The position numbers were made by a program, and so were the translations under genes. Of a stretch of 64,000 nt of DNA, positions 1 to 8,430 are shown in pieces; position 1 is the stretch's first letter, and the number at the start of each line of letters is the position of its first letter. The stretch comes from Gracilibacillus oryzae. Its GTDB lineage: Bacteria > Bacillota > Bacilli > Bacillales > Amphibacillaceae. The stretch is taken from assembly GCF_009498735.1 (NCBI RefSeq), contig NZ_ML762428.1:79327-143326 (forward strand), written 5' to 3'. Below the pieces are notes generated by a model that saw only the letters and a list, made by a program, of their open reading frames with translations, was not told the DNA's origin and did not search any database.

Positions 1-1343
1 ATGACAGGACGTTCGTGATCAATAGATTTTGTTAAATAATATATCGATTCAGTGAATGCTTGCTGTTTCTTATCTGTAGCGATATTCGGTACGCCCCATG
101 ACTCGTTAAAAGGTACCCACGTGATAATCGACGGATGATTGTACTTTTGGGTCACAATCTCTAACCATTCTTTCGTGAAGTTCTCTATTGCTTCATCAGA
201 GTATTCATAGGTCGCAGCCATTTCCGACCAAACAAGCAGACCTTTTACATCACACCAGTAAAGGAAGCGGTCATCTTCAATTTTTTGATGCTTTCGAACA
301 CCGTTAAAGCCCATCGCTATTGTTTTTTCAATATCCTCTATCATCGCTTCATCTGAGGGAGGTGTCAGCATTGTATCAGGCCAATAGCCTTGGTCCAGTA
401 ATAATTTTTGGTAAATAGGTGAATTGTTTAATAACACTTGCCCATCTTTAATCGATACTTTACGCATTCCAAAATACGATTCCACTTCATCAACTAATTC
501 ATCATTTACATATAAACGGAATGTTACATCATAAAGGTTAGGGTTACTTGGTGACCAATGCATTACTTTCCACTCATGGATTTCGGATAGCAGATCAACT
601 TCCATTTGCATGTCATTTCGATCAGGTAAAAACGATAACTGCTTTACTTTTTTCCCTTTAAAGCTAATAATCGTTTCTAGTCTGCTATTATCAATCATTG
701 TTCCATGAAGTTTGTAATTAAAGGCAACAGAGTGGGTGTCTATCTTAGGGGTGATTTTTACATATTCGATGCTCTCACTATGTAGGAATTCCAGCCAGAC
801 AGTTTGCCAGATTCCTGTGTTCTGTACATACCAACATCCGAAATTTTCGTCCTTCCAACGCTGCTTCCCTCTAGGCTGGTAACAGCTATTACTGTCTTCT
901 ACTTTTACGACTAATTCGTTCGCTTTCGTTTGGTCAATTGCATGACTAATATCAAAGGAAAAGGCAGCATTGCCACCAGCGTGTTCCCCAATATACGTCC
1001 CATTCACCCATACCTTTGTCAAATAGTCAGAAGCCTGGAATCTCAAAAGTGCCCTTTTTCCTACTTCCTCTTTTGGAATATCAAATGTTCTTTGATACCA
1101 TACATTTGGATGGAACGTTTCTTCCCCGATCCCACTTGCTTCAGTCTCATACGTAAACGGAACTTGAATTTCCTTCGAAAAAGCTGGTTGATAGTGCCAA
1201 TCACCTTTCTCCCCGATATTTTCATCATCAAAAGAAAATTTCCAAGTTCCGTTTAAGTTAATCCATGATTGACGTTGGAACTGGGGTCTTGGATATTCCG
1301 TCCGTTGATAGATCGTAGATTTCGTTATCATATTCATTGTCAT
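1..1343 (-). CDS. Glycoside hydrolase family 2 enzyme, 3' part cut by the window edge
   Basis: The reverse strand is open from an ATG at 1343 to the window edge (447 codons, C-terminus missing). The N-terminal part (about residues 15-190) is a jelly-roll sugar-binding domain with the motif KVWVNGTYIGEHAGG. An Ig-like domain follows, then the start of a TIM barrel. Asn413-Glu414-Ser-Trp is the NES(W) motif carrying the general acid/base Glu of GH2; the nucleophile would lie beyond the window. The start is chosen because AAAGGAGAG sits 8 nt upstream; the ATG 7 nt further upstream is out of frame and soon stops. There is no signal peptide, so it is probably cytosolic. GH2 covers beta-galactosidases, beta-glucuronidases and others, and I cannot fix the substrate. 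A 17-bp palindrome and a cre-like site lie just upstream. Confidence 0.85.
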   Translation of the reverse strand, partial: MTMNMITKSTIYQRTEYPRPQFQRQSWINLNGTWKFSFDDENIGEKGDWHYQPAFSKEIQVPFTYETEASGIGEETFHPNVWYQRTFDIPKEEVGKRALLRFQASDYLTKVWVNGTYIGEHAGGNAAFSFDISHAIDQTKANELVVKVEDSNSCYQPRGKQRWKDENFGCWYVQNTGIWQTVWLEFLHSESIEYVKITPKIDTHSVAFNYKLHGTMIDNSRLETIISFKGKKVKQLSFLPDRNDMQMEVDLLSEIHEWKVMHWSPSNPNLYDVTFRLYVNDELVDEVESYFGMRKVSIKDGQVLLNNSPIYQKLLLDQGYWPDTMLTPPSDEAMIEDIEKTIAMGFNGVRKHQKIEDDRFLYWCDVKGLLVWSEMAATYEYSDEAIENFTKEWLEIVTQKYNHPSIITWVPFNESWGVPNIATDKKQQAFTESIYYLTKSIDHERPV

Positions 1344-1453
1344 CTGCCATACTCTCCTTTTCACAAAATTTTTTTAACAGAAAATAATAAAATTCCCCTT
1401 ATGTTACCAAAACACAAAACAATAATTACAATAAATATGTTTAATTACTTAAT

Positions 1454-1470
1454 ATTTGTAACTTACAAAT
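1454..1470 (-). promoter_or_regulatory. Palindromic operator candidate upstream of the GH2 gene
   Basis: ATTTGTA-ACT-TACAAAT is a perfect dyad with 7-bp arms, about 110 bp upstream of the GH2 start codon. It resembles the AraR box (ATTTGTACGTACAAAT) but has a 3-nt centre, so it may bind a related GntR- or LacI-type repressor. The assignment to a particular regulator is inference. Confidence 0.5.
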
Positions 1471-1471
1471 A

Positions 1472-1485
1472 AGAATACGCTTACA
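1472..1485 (-). promoter_or_regulatory. cre-like site upstream of the GH2 gene
   Basis: On the minus strand this reads TGTAAGCGTATTCT, close to the CcpA consensus TGWAANCGNTNWCA with deviations at the 3' end. It lies directly beside the 17-bp palindrome, which suggests combined substrate and catabolite control of the GH2 gene. Confidence 0.45.
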
Positions 1486-1816
1486 AAATAATTTTGTCAA
1501 CATGTTTTATAAAAAAGTTATTTAATTACATTTTTTTTGTAATATTAAATAGCGAAATAGAAAAGTTATACTCCTAGTATGGAAACCATAACGTTCCGAG
1601 AGTGCTGTATGATAAACCTTCGTTAACACTTGTGCAATCACTTTTAATAGAATACGATCTGTCAGTATGTACTTTGAATTGTTGGGCATTGTTATCCACG
1701 TATACATAGGCTCCTATATAGATCGTGTTCCGCAAGCAGGGGATTTGCCTTCGACTACCTCTTCCCAGTTCCGGACCTTAAACCCTAAAGTTTGTATACA
1801 TGCCCGGCACACGAAA
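1486..1816. other. Intergenic region without a supported gene; possible structured element
   Basis: Short open frames exist on both strands but none has a convincing ribosome binding site or recognisable product. The part near 1520-1548 is a dyad (TTAATTACA, T-rich loop, TGTAATATTAA). The part 1690-1810 is richer in G+C than its surroundings and is bounded by complementary segments. Read on the minus strand, CATGTATACA (near 1800) can pair with TGTATACGTG (near 1700), including one G-U pair. I recognise no riboswitch or RNA family in it. Confidence 0.3.
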
Positions 1817-1847
1817 AAACAGCTTTCCAGTTTTAGAAAAGCTGTTT
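1817..1847 (-). terminator. Rho-independent terminator of the ArsR-type gene
   Basis: On the minus strand AAACAGCTTT, a short loop and AAAGCTGTTT form a stem followed by a run of T. The stop codon of the upstream gene lies inside the first arm, so the transcript ends immediately after translation stops. Confidence 0.85.
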
Positions 1848-2769
1848 ATGCATACATAATATTTAATTTAATATCTTGCGGGTAGTCGCCAAATTCCCGT
1901 CCGAATAAGTTCATACCACCTTTATGTACGGCATCATTCTTTATTCCTATTTTAAAGGACAAATAGTTTTTGTCCATAATATTCAAATCATGAACCGTCG
2001 TATTTGATAATTCAAAATCATCAATCAAAGTAGTTTTCTTACTGACTTTCCAAGTCTTTAGTGTCCCATACTGTGTATTGGTTGTTTCCGTCCAATTACT
2101 CGGATTTAATTCCCCCGGGCGGTCGCCATAATCACCGGGACTTGTCCATGTACCGATGTCCACACTGTTTAGCCAAACCGTAATATCAGATGGCCAATTC
2201 GGATCGTGATTCGGAGCTTCTGAACAAATTTCCATAGATACCTGCACCGACAGGATATCCGCTCCTTGCGGGAGAACAATAGGGAATTTATACTCAAAGA
2301 ATCCTTTCCTCGTCCATATTAGCTGGGCCTTTGAGCGGTTTGGATTATAAAAATGGACCGGTTCATCTTCAGGAATCAGCATCCCATCACAGTTTGCCAT
2401 TCCGCAAGTTGGTGCAACTTCAAAATCTACATATTGCCCTATCGGCATCTCTGTTTCAAATACTTTATCATTTTTTAAGACACTTTCCATGTTATTTAAC
2501 TTTACATGGATATCATCAAAATTTCGCGTACATACTTTCATAGCACCTCTACTCGCTGGTCTAAGCTCAGTCAGTATTAATCCAGCCTCTTCTAACACCT
2601 TAATATGTGAGGCAGCAGTTGATACAGGAATATCAACAATTTCTGCAAGTTGATTAACATTTAAATTACCTTCATTGAGATGGTCAATAATTTTAATTCT
2701 TACATCAGATGAGAGCGCATGTGCTACTTTCCTAAGGTTTTCAGGCTGCTTAATTGATAGTTCTAACAT
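1846..2769 (-). CDS. ArsR-family transcriptional regulator with a large C-terminal ligand-type domain
   Basis: The N-terminal 90 residues form a winged helix-turn-helix of the ArsR/SmtB type (LSSDVRIKIIDHLNEG, then NVNQLAEIVDIPVSTAASHIKVLEEAGLI). The remaining 200 or so residues are rich in beta-strand pattern and aromatic residues and carry CGMANCDG, a possible metal or structural cysteine pair. Classical ArsR proteins are about 100 residues; this long architecture occurs in Firmicutes near carbohydrate genes. The ATG at 2769 is preferred over the GTG at 2778 because GGAG is 8 nt upstream of the ATG. It lies upstream of the GH2 gene on the same strand but is separated from it by a terminator. 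A sugar-responsive role is inference. Confidence 0.75.
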   Translation of the reverse strand: MLELSIKQPENLRKVAHALSSDVRIKIIDHLNEGNLNVNQLAEIVDIPVSTAASHIKVLEEAGLILTELRPASRGAMKVCTRNFDDIHVKLNNMESVLKNDKVFETEMPIGQYVDFEVAPTCGMANCDGMLIPEDEPVHFYNPNRSKAQLIWTRKGFFEYKFPIVLPQGADILSVQVSMEICSEAPNHDPNWPSDITVWLNSVDIGTWTSPGDYGDRPGELNPSNWTETTNTQYGTLKTWKVSKKTTLIDDFELSNTTVHDLNIMDKNYLSFKIGIKNDAVHKGGMNLFGREFGDYPQDIKLNIMYA

Positions 2770-2982
2770 AATGTCCACTCCAATTAGAAAACATTGATAT
2801 ATCTTTTTTCATTCTATCTTCATTCTAATATAAACGAAAAATTTGTAAAAATCCATCATTTTTAGATAATTTAGTGCCATTGTCTATTATATGTGTAATA
2901 AAAAGACTCTCTTATCCGTTCATAAAGATAATAAAATGCCACCTTTGATGATGGCATGACCACTTAAGTGACACATAATTAA

Positions 2983-3177
2983 CTGAAAAACAGTACTTCT
3001 CTTGCACTACCTTCCGTTCCTTTTGCTTACCTGTTAATGGGCACATCTGTCGGTATATTGGCATTTTTACCCGGATTTTTAGTCAGCAGTATAAGTGGTG
3101 CCATTATTGGGGTGCTTATTTTATCAAGAGTGAACACAACCAGATTAACGAACCAGACAATATCCACAAAAGCATGA
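2983..3177 (+). pseudogene. C-terminal fragment of an integral membrane protein
   Basis: This 64-codon open stretch begins after a stop at 2980 and ends with TGA at 3175-3177, directly before a strong bidirectional terminator. It encodes about two hydrophobic helices followed by a polar tail (PFAYLLMGTSVGILAFLPG, then SSISGAIIGVLILSRV). There is no upstream start with a ribosome binding site; the first ATG is at 3037. The pattern resembles the C-terminus of ECF transporter S-components such as ThiW, but that is only a resemblance by eye. The terminator position fits the 3' end of a once-intact plus-strand gene. Confidence 0.4.
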
Positions 3178-3217
3178 AAAAAGGTTGTTGAGCTTTTCCC
3201 CTGCTCAACAACCTTTT
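3177..3217. terminator. Bidirectional terminator
   Basis: AAGGTTGTTGAGC and GCTCAACAACCTT form a 13-bp stem around a 9-nt loop, flanked by A-runs on one side and T-runs on the other. It ends the sulfatase operon from the right and the membrane-protein remnant from the left. Confidence 0.9.
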
Positions 3218-3219
3218 TG

Positions 3220-4572
3220 CTATAATTCTAATTCTGTTTCCCTTACTTTCCTCTGCCCGCTTTCTTTCAACGCAGCAGGCTGGATCACAGGTTTTTCCTT
3301 CTCAAATTGCTCAATCTTTTTCAATAATTTTTGCCGAAGAACTTCGGCTACTTCCTGATGAGAACGAAGACCGATTAAATTCGTCAGCTCATAGGGATCT
3401 GCCTTCAAGTCGTACAAAAATTCTTCCACATATCGTTGTGAACTAGCGTCATAAATCCGATCAGCTTCAGGATCTGATACACTGTATTTCCAACGCTTTG
3501 TCCGAATCGCTCTGCCAACCTGTGATTCACTGATTTGGATAAATACTTCATTTTCCCAATCTTTATTGTCATTTCTTACGAGTGGCAAGATTGAATTGCC
3601 TGACATTTGCTCAGGTACCTCAATCCCGGCAGCATCTAGTAATGTTGGCGGGAAATCGATTAAACTGACTAGCTCTTTTTTCTGCCCGCCCTGTGAAAAA
3701 CCTGGGCCGGTAAGGGCAGCCGGTATCCGTATCGAGCTTTCATGGCAAGACCGCTTGTATTCATGGTTTCTTGTTTTAAAATGACTGCCATGATCTGTTG
3801 TGAAAAGCACAATTGTTTCTTCTTCTATCTGCAAACTTTTTAGTACATCTAAAATTCTGCCTAAAGCTTCATCAAGCCTTTTTACCATCCCATAATAGCC
3901 GCCTAACTGCTGGGCGCTTGTTCCACCTAATGCCTGTAAATCCGGCGGTGTCCAGGCAGACGTATACTTTTCCTCATAGCCAGTAGGCGCAGGATAGTTA
4001 TCTGTCCTGTTTTGATGATGTGGCTCTAAATAGGATAGAAAAAGGAAAAATGGGTCATCCTGTTTGTTTCTGTCATCAATAAAACGAATGGCAGCATCTG
4101 TTAAGGCATCCACACGGTATCCTGGCAACTCTACAGGGTTCCCATCATTATCATACAATGTTGTTTGATAAGGCTCGGATGTATGCTCCAGTCCATTTGC
4201 TGCAAGCCAATAATCATATCCCCCTTGCCTCTTTCGGCTGACTGGTTCTTCTGCCGCAAGGTGCCATTTACCGATATAGCCTGTATAATAGCCTTCTTCC
4301 TTAAAATAATGTGCTAACGTTTTTTCATCTTCAGGCAATGGAACGGCATTTCGGTAACAGCCTGTATCTGTTGCAAATTTTCCTGTCTGAAAACAAGAAC
4401 GCGCCGGGGCACAGACTGGCTGACAGGTAAAGGAATGATAGAGATGTGTTCCTTCCCTTGCCATCCGGTCAAAATTTGGTGTCAGATCTAACGGATTGCC
4501 ATGGACCCCAGTTGTATCCCATCTTTGCTGATCAGTAAATACAACCACAACATTTGGACGTTTGTTCGTCAA
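3220..4572 (-). CDS. Type I (formylglycine-dependent) sulfatase
   Basis: This 450-residue protein hydrolyses sulfate esters. The sulfatase signature C-x-P-x-R is present as Cys54-Ala-Pro-Ala-Arg58; the Cys would be converted to formylglycine. The N-terminal metal-site segment is VVFTDQQRWDT (Asp14), and a second metal/substrate segment is TTDHGSHFKTRNHEYKRS. There is no signal peptide, so it should act in the cytosol on imported glycan. Translation starts at a TTG that overlaps the TGA of the preceding gene (TTGA), with GGAGGGG about 9 nt upstream, so the two genes are translationally coupled. The partner GH106-like enzyme suggests desulfation of a rhamnose-rich oligosaccharide, an inference. 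No sulfatase-maturing enzyme is seen in the window. Confidence 0.92.
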   Translation of the reverse strand: MTNKRPNVVVVFTDQQRWDTTGVHGNPLDLTPNFDRMAREGTHLYHSFTCQPVCAPARSCFQTGKFATDTGCYRNAVPLPEDEKTLAHYFKEEGYYTGYIGKWHLAAEEPVSRKRQGGYDYWLAANGLEHTSEPYQTTLYDNDGNPVELPGYRVDALTDAAIRFIDDRNKQDDPFFLFLSYLEPHHQNRTDNYPAPTGYEEKYTSAWTPPDLQALGGTSAQQLGGYYGMVKRLDEALGRILDVLKSLQIEEETIVLFTTDHGSHFKTRNHEYKRSCHESSIRIPAALTGPGFSQGGQKKELVSLIDFPPTLLDAAGIEVPEQMSGNSILPLVRNDNKDWENEVFIQISESQVGRAIRTKRWKYSVSDPEADRIYDASSQRYVEEFLYDLKADPYELTNLIGLRSHQEVAEVLRQKLLKKIEQFEKEKPVIQPAALKESGQRKVRETELEL

Positions 4573-7500
4573 GATTTATTCCCCTCCACATCGCGGACAT
4601 CTTTTAATACATGCTGGTCATAATCAAAATACTTACCTTCCAATAATCCTGCTAACGTATTATTCAATCTAATCGTCAGTTGATTGGAACCTTGTTTTAA
4701 TTGCGTACCTTTTACCATGATATCGTAAGGTGCCCATGGTCTTACACCAAGTGACTCACCATTCAGAAAGATTTCGACAACATCATGGACTTGTTCCAGA
4801 TCTTTTAATCTCAAATGATAGGTAATCTCTGGATTGCCTTGCCATTCGAATGACGTTATGAAAGTCAGAGTACCTGCATAATGCGGCAAACCTGGGTAAG
4901 GCTGCTTTAGTGAAGAAACCTTATCCGGGATTTGAGTTAGTACAGGTGTCTGCTCATGATAATACACACCAAAGTCTCCGATAATATAGACCGGATCCAC
5001 AACCCCATCCCAATCTTTATTGACAATCCCTTTGATCTCCAGCCTGTTCTCCCCTTCACGTACCATATCCTCAATACTTGCTACTATATTGTTATGATCA
5101 TAGAAAAATTGCTGTTTAAATCTAGCTCTCTCTAGTTTTTTTCCATTAATATAAATATCAAGTCCTTCAGAGATCGCATGTTTATCAAGTAAGACTGCAC
5201 AATTAGCCGACAGCTGCCTGATTTCAAATTGCTTTTCATAGGTTACAGTCAATGGGTATGGCAGACTCATCTTCATTGGTGTCCCAAATATCTGTGAAAA
5301 TTGAACTGGTAAATTGCCTGTCTTTGATAAATCTTCACATTGATCAATAAATGTTTTCGCTTCGACAGATCCAGCTACCTGCTGACAAGCTTGATCATGA
5401 ATCGTTAATTGGAAGTCAGCTAACCTCAGCACATTTGGCTTTTCCATTTCCAACTGCCAGTTATCCTGTTTGGCCAAAACGATTAATTGATTCGTTGGAT
5501 TCGGAATTGTCTCTTGTTTTTCTGTTTCGGTTACTTTTATTAGATAAGACTGGTATGGTGAAAAAGCTAATGATACTTTCCATCTGTCATCAGTTAAAGC
5601 AGCCGGCAGCGCCTGTACCTTCCCTGACTCGATATCTACTTTCTGAAATTGTTTAACTGTGCTATCAGCTGGATAGTATAATGTTGTGAAATGCGCCTCG
5701 CCTTCCTGGTTTGTAAGAAAAATCAGGTCAGTTCCATCCTCATATTGGCGGTGATGCATAAGAAAACTCTTGCTATCATTTTCCACACAAAAACGGACTT
5801 TACTTGCACGCTTCTGTTCAATGATCGTGTGTAAGCTTTCCCACTCCTCACCATCCTGTCTCAGAAAATAGGTATTATATTGCGAATGGGAAAGTACGAT
5901 ATTCGTGCTGTTTCCTTGCCAAAAATCATCCAAAACAACGGATTCTTTATTAAAATAATGACCAATCTCCTCTATTACGGCTGGATCATTTTCAATATCT
6001 TCATATGGCAGTATTCCATTTGCAATAACGGTGCCGCCCTGTTCCATAAACTGTTTGATTTTCACCCATGCCGCCTTTTCCATGTTTGTCATTGGCGGCA
6101 GAATCAAAATAGAATATTGTGCTTTACCAAGCATGATGGTTCCATCCGAAATTTCCGCATTTGCTAAAATCTCCGGATCTAAATGATCATAGTCGAGATG
6201 ATTTTTTGTCATGCTTAGACAAAGATCACGCCAGTTGTTTTTTAATCGATCTAATTGTTCCTTCTCTTTTTCATCATTTCCTGCATAAGAAAACTTCATA
6301 AACGGGTTTGCCATCTTTGTCCAAAGAGTGGTTGTAGGATCAAGCACAGCTATTTCCCTTACTGGCTTGCCCTGGCTCATTAAGTAACTGATTCTTGATA
6401 CATAATCGCCTAAAAGCTGATAATGCTGCCAGTACGGATTCTGCAAAAACTGGGATGGTGGTGCATCATGCTTCACCAAAGCGTTTAATGTATAGAAAAA
6501 GGCGTGAAAATTAAAGAAATTGATTCCCAATGCAATCATCCGATCAATCATCCACTTGGCATCCTGCAATGTCATCGACCAGCCTACACTGTGAAAACAT
6601 TCGATTAATGCCCTATCACGATTAAGCTGGCTGCTTAGTGCACTTATCATCTTTGGATTGGCACGCAGACTGAAAAAATACCGTTTTAAGATCCAGTCCA
6701 GTGACCTTCCCAGCTTCTCATGGGCGCTATCACCACCAGGTACATGGCTGTAAATTTGGGCTGACATCCTTGCTGAAGGCACTTCGGCAACATACTGAAT
6801 GTCTTCCTCTTCACACCAGTCATGAATCTGTTTATGATAGACATCTCGCAAAAGCTCATGAATACTCTGATAATATTGATAGCGGACAGCGGCACTATTC
6901 TTTTCTTGATAAAGTAATTTATTTAAATGATCTCTAATATCGTAGCCGTATTTCTCTTGCATATAAGGCACCAGCTGAGGCGACCATGGCAATTTCCCGA
7001 GCAAATGGGTTTCATCTGTGAACATGCCTTTGATCGTCTTGCCAAAATGCTTGCCGGCTTTTTCTAAGTATTTTTCATGGGTTGATTTTATAAATGTCTT
7101 GATTGCTTCTTTGTGAAGCGGATCAACATATGTCCCGTAATATTTAAAATCTTTGATTTCTTCTTCTATAAAACAATGAATCTGCCATTTTCCTTTTGGT
7201 GCTTCCCATGTCAGCAACCGCTTGGGATCATAAGTAAAGTATCTTCTCTGATTATAGGCCGTTAAGCCTGTCTTCTGATAAATATGATCAGATTGCGTGT
7301 TACCTGTAAACTTTTTTACATCTATTGCCTTTTCCCAATTTAACTCGCCTGACTGTTGATTAACAGGTACCGCTTTGGCGAAAAGCATCTTACCCCATGG
7401 TAATTCGAAGCTTACTTTTCTGCCGCCATCTGTTTCCTTCACATGGTGTGTAAGAATCGTTTGTTTTGCATCCTTATGCTCTAATGTTACCTCCCCACCT

Positions 7501-7778
7501 GCAATTCCACTTGGATATGGATATTCATCATATAACCATACATGCATGCCCCTTTTTTCTGCTGCTTCAACAGCAACGTTCACTTTCTCAAACCATTCAT
7601 CAGATAGATAAGGTACTGTCATCCCTTGCCTTGCACAAAGGAAGAAACCTGTTACATGTTTATCAGCCATCTCATTAATTTGATGTTCGATTTCTGCCTC
7701 ATCCATCTCCCCATTCCAAAACCAGAATGGGTGGATACCAAATTCAGCATCCTGTGTTAGAAAGCTTTGTTCAGACAT
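4569..7778 (-). CDS. Large GH106-like glycoside hydrolase (putative alpha-L-rhamnosidase)
   Basis: This 1069-residue protein has the layout of GH106-type alpha-L-rhamnosidases and their relatives. The N-terminus has HPFWFWNGEM, then VWLYDEYPYPSGIAGG (residues 81-95), the hallmark of this TIM-barrel group. A long central region and C-terminal beta-sandwich follow, with a GH2-like sugar-binding domain (EIFLNGESLGVRPWAPYDI). There is no signal peptide. AGGTGAATAT precedes the ATG at 7778. It is the first gene of a two-gene operon with a sulfatase. GH106 cleaves terminal rhamnose from rhamnogalacturonan and plant glycans; a sulfated rhamnan or ulvan fragment would explain the sulfatase. The family call is by motif, and the exact linkage is unknown. 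Confidence 0.72.
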   Translation of the reverse strand: MSEQSFLTQDAEFGIHPFWFWNGEMDEAEIEHQINEMADKHVTGFFLCARQGMTVPYLSDEWFEKVNVAVEAAEKRGMHVWLYDEYPYPSGIAGGEVTLEHKDAKQTILTHHVKETDGGRKVSFELPWGKMLFAKAVPVNQQSGELNWEKAIDVKKFTGNTQSDHIYQKTGLTAYNQRRYFTYDPKRLLTWEAPKGKWQIHCFIEEEIKDFKYYGTYVDPLHKEAIKTFIKSTHEKYLEKAGKHFGKTIKGMFTDETHLLGKLPWSPQLVPYMQEKYGYDIRDHLNKLLYQEKNSAAVRYQYYQSIHELLRDVYHKQIHDWCEEEDIQYVAEVPSARMSAQIYSHVPGGDSAHEKLGRSLDWILKRYFFSLRANPKMISALSSQLNRDRALIECFHSVGWSMTLQDAKWMIDRMIALGINFFNFHAFFYTLNALVKHDAPPSQFLQNPYWQHYQLLGDYVSRISYLMSQGKPVREIAVLDPTTTLWTKMANPFMKFSYAGNDEKEKEQLDRLKNNWRDLCLSMTKNHLDYDHLDPEILANAEISDGTIMLGKAQYSILILPPMTNMEKAAWVKIKQFMEQGGTVIANGILPYEDIENDPAVIEEIGHYFNKESVVLDDFWQGNSTNIVLSHSQYNTYFLRQDGEEWESLHTIIEQKRASKVRFCVENDSKSFLMHHRQYEDGTDLIFLTNQEGEAHFTTLYYPADSTVKQFQKVDIESGKVQALPAALTDDRWKVSLAFSPYQSYLIKVTETEKQETIPNPTNQLIVLAKQDNWQLEMEKPNVLRLADFQLTIHDQACQQVAGSVEAKTFIDQCEDLSKTGNLPVQFSQIFGTPMKMSLPYPLTVTYEKQFEIRQLSANCAVLLDKHAISEGLDIYINGKKLERARFKQQFFYDHNNIVASIEDMVREGENRLEIKGIVNKDWDGVVDPVYIIGDFGVYYHEQTPVLTQIPDKVSSLKQPYPGLPHYAGTLTFITSFEWQGNPEITYHLRLKDLEQVHDVVEIFLNGESLGVRPWAPYDIMVKGTQLKQGSNQLTIRLNNTLAGLLEGKYFDYDQHVLKDVRDVEGNKS

Positions 7779-7800
7779 ATATTCACCTCACAAGATATTT

Positions 7801-7816
7801 ATAAAACGCTTTCAAT
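7801..7816 (-). promoter_or_regulatory. cre-like site ahead of the GH106-like/sulfatase operon
   Basis: The minus strand reads ATTGAAAGCGTTTTAT, which matches the core of the CcpA consensus (WTGNAANCGNWWNCAW) except near its 3' end. It lies 23 bp upstream of the start codon, a position where CcpA usually represses. Confidence 0.55.
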
Positions 7817-8005
7817 TTTAGTTTAGCCTATTTATCTTTTCACAACAATCATCCATTCTTGTAAATCTATAATCATTTTTTATTTTTATAGTACTTTTTT
7901 GCACTGAAATGAACGGAAGAACTTTGTTCAATAGACTTCGTAATTGTTCATCCATTTGCAAAAATGTTAGTTTTTTCGCATGCCTGTTTTATTGTATGTA
8001 AAAAA

Positions 8006-8029
8006 GCAGTCACTATTTTCTGTGACTGC
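8006..8029 (-). terminator. Terminator of the ferredoxin gene
   Basis: GCAGTCAC and GTGACTGC form an 8-bp stem, followed on the minus strand by a T-run (TTTTTTAC). Confidence 0.85.
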
Positions 8030-8041
8030 TTCATTTATTAT

Positions 8042-8278
8042 TTATTTCGCAAAATAAGCTTCTGCCTTCTCTAAATAAACTTCCTGTTCTGGAGTAAGAT
8101 CATACTCCTCTTCAATTGCATCAACTGGACAAACTGCTTTACATGCACCGCAATCAATGCAGACATCTGGATCTATATAAAATTGAGTTGGACCTTCTTC
8201 AATACAGTCAACAGGGCATACTGTTGTACATTCACCTGCTTTTTCTACTTCACAAGGTTGTGTAATTACAAATGCCAT
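8042..8278 (-). CDS. 7Fe-type ferredoxin
   Basis: This small electron carrier has 78 residues when started at the ATG at 8278. That start is chosen because GTGGGGGAT lies about 8 nt upstream; a GTG at 8293 is less likely. The cysteines Cys9, Cys17, Cys21, Cys25, Cys40, Cys43, Cys46 and Cys50 match the Bacillus-type two-cluster ferredoxins. In these, Cys9, Cys17 and Cys50 bind the [3Fe-4S] cluster and Cys21, Cys40, Cys43 and Cys46 bind the [4Fe-4S] cluster. A conserved YIDPDVCIDCGAC segment is visible. It is a monocistronic gene between two terminators. Confidence 0.95.
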   Translation of the reverse strand: MAFVITQPCEVEKAGECTTVCPVDCIEEGPTQFYIDPDVCIDCGACKAVCPVDAIEEEYDLTPEQEVYLEKAEAYFAK

Positions 8279-8360
8279 TCTCATATCCCCCACTTTCTTA
8301 TGTCTCTATTATAACGATATCTTATTCTATTAATCAGTTCAACAGCAAATTAGAAAAAAA

Positions 8361-8381
8361 GCACCCAGCATAACTGGATAC
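8361..8381 (-). terminator. Terminator of the aldo/keto reductase gene
   Basis: On the minus strand GTATCCAG, TTATG and CTGGGTGC form an 8-bp stem with two G-U pairs, followed by seven T residues. Confidence 0.75.
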
Positions 8382-8430
8382 TTTTTCTGCTTTATCACGT
8401 TAAGACCTAGATTGTTGATAGTCTCACTTA

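Noticed and set aside
930-1472. Plus-strand open frames over the GH2 region
   Set aside because: They overlap the clear minus-strand GH2 gene or its promoter region and have no recognisable product or ribosome binding site.
1522-1885. Short open frames on both strands in the 1.4-1.85 kb gap
   Set aside because: No ribosome binding site, no family resemblance, and the plus-strand frame runs into the terminator of the ArsR-type gene. A transposase fragment was considered, but no motif supports it.
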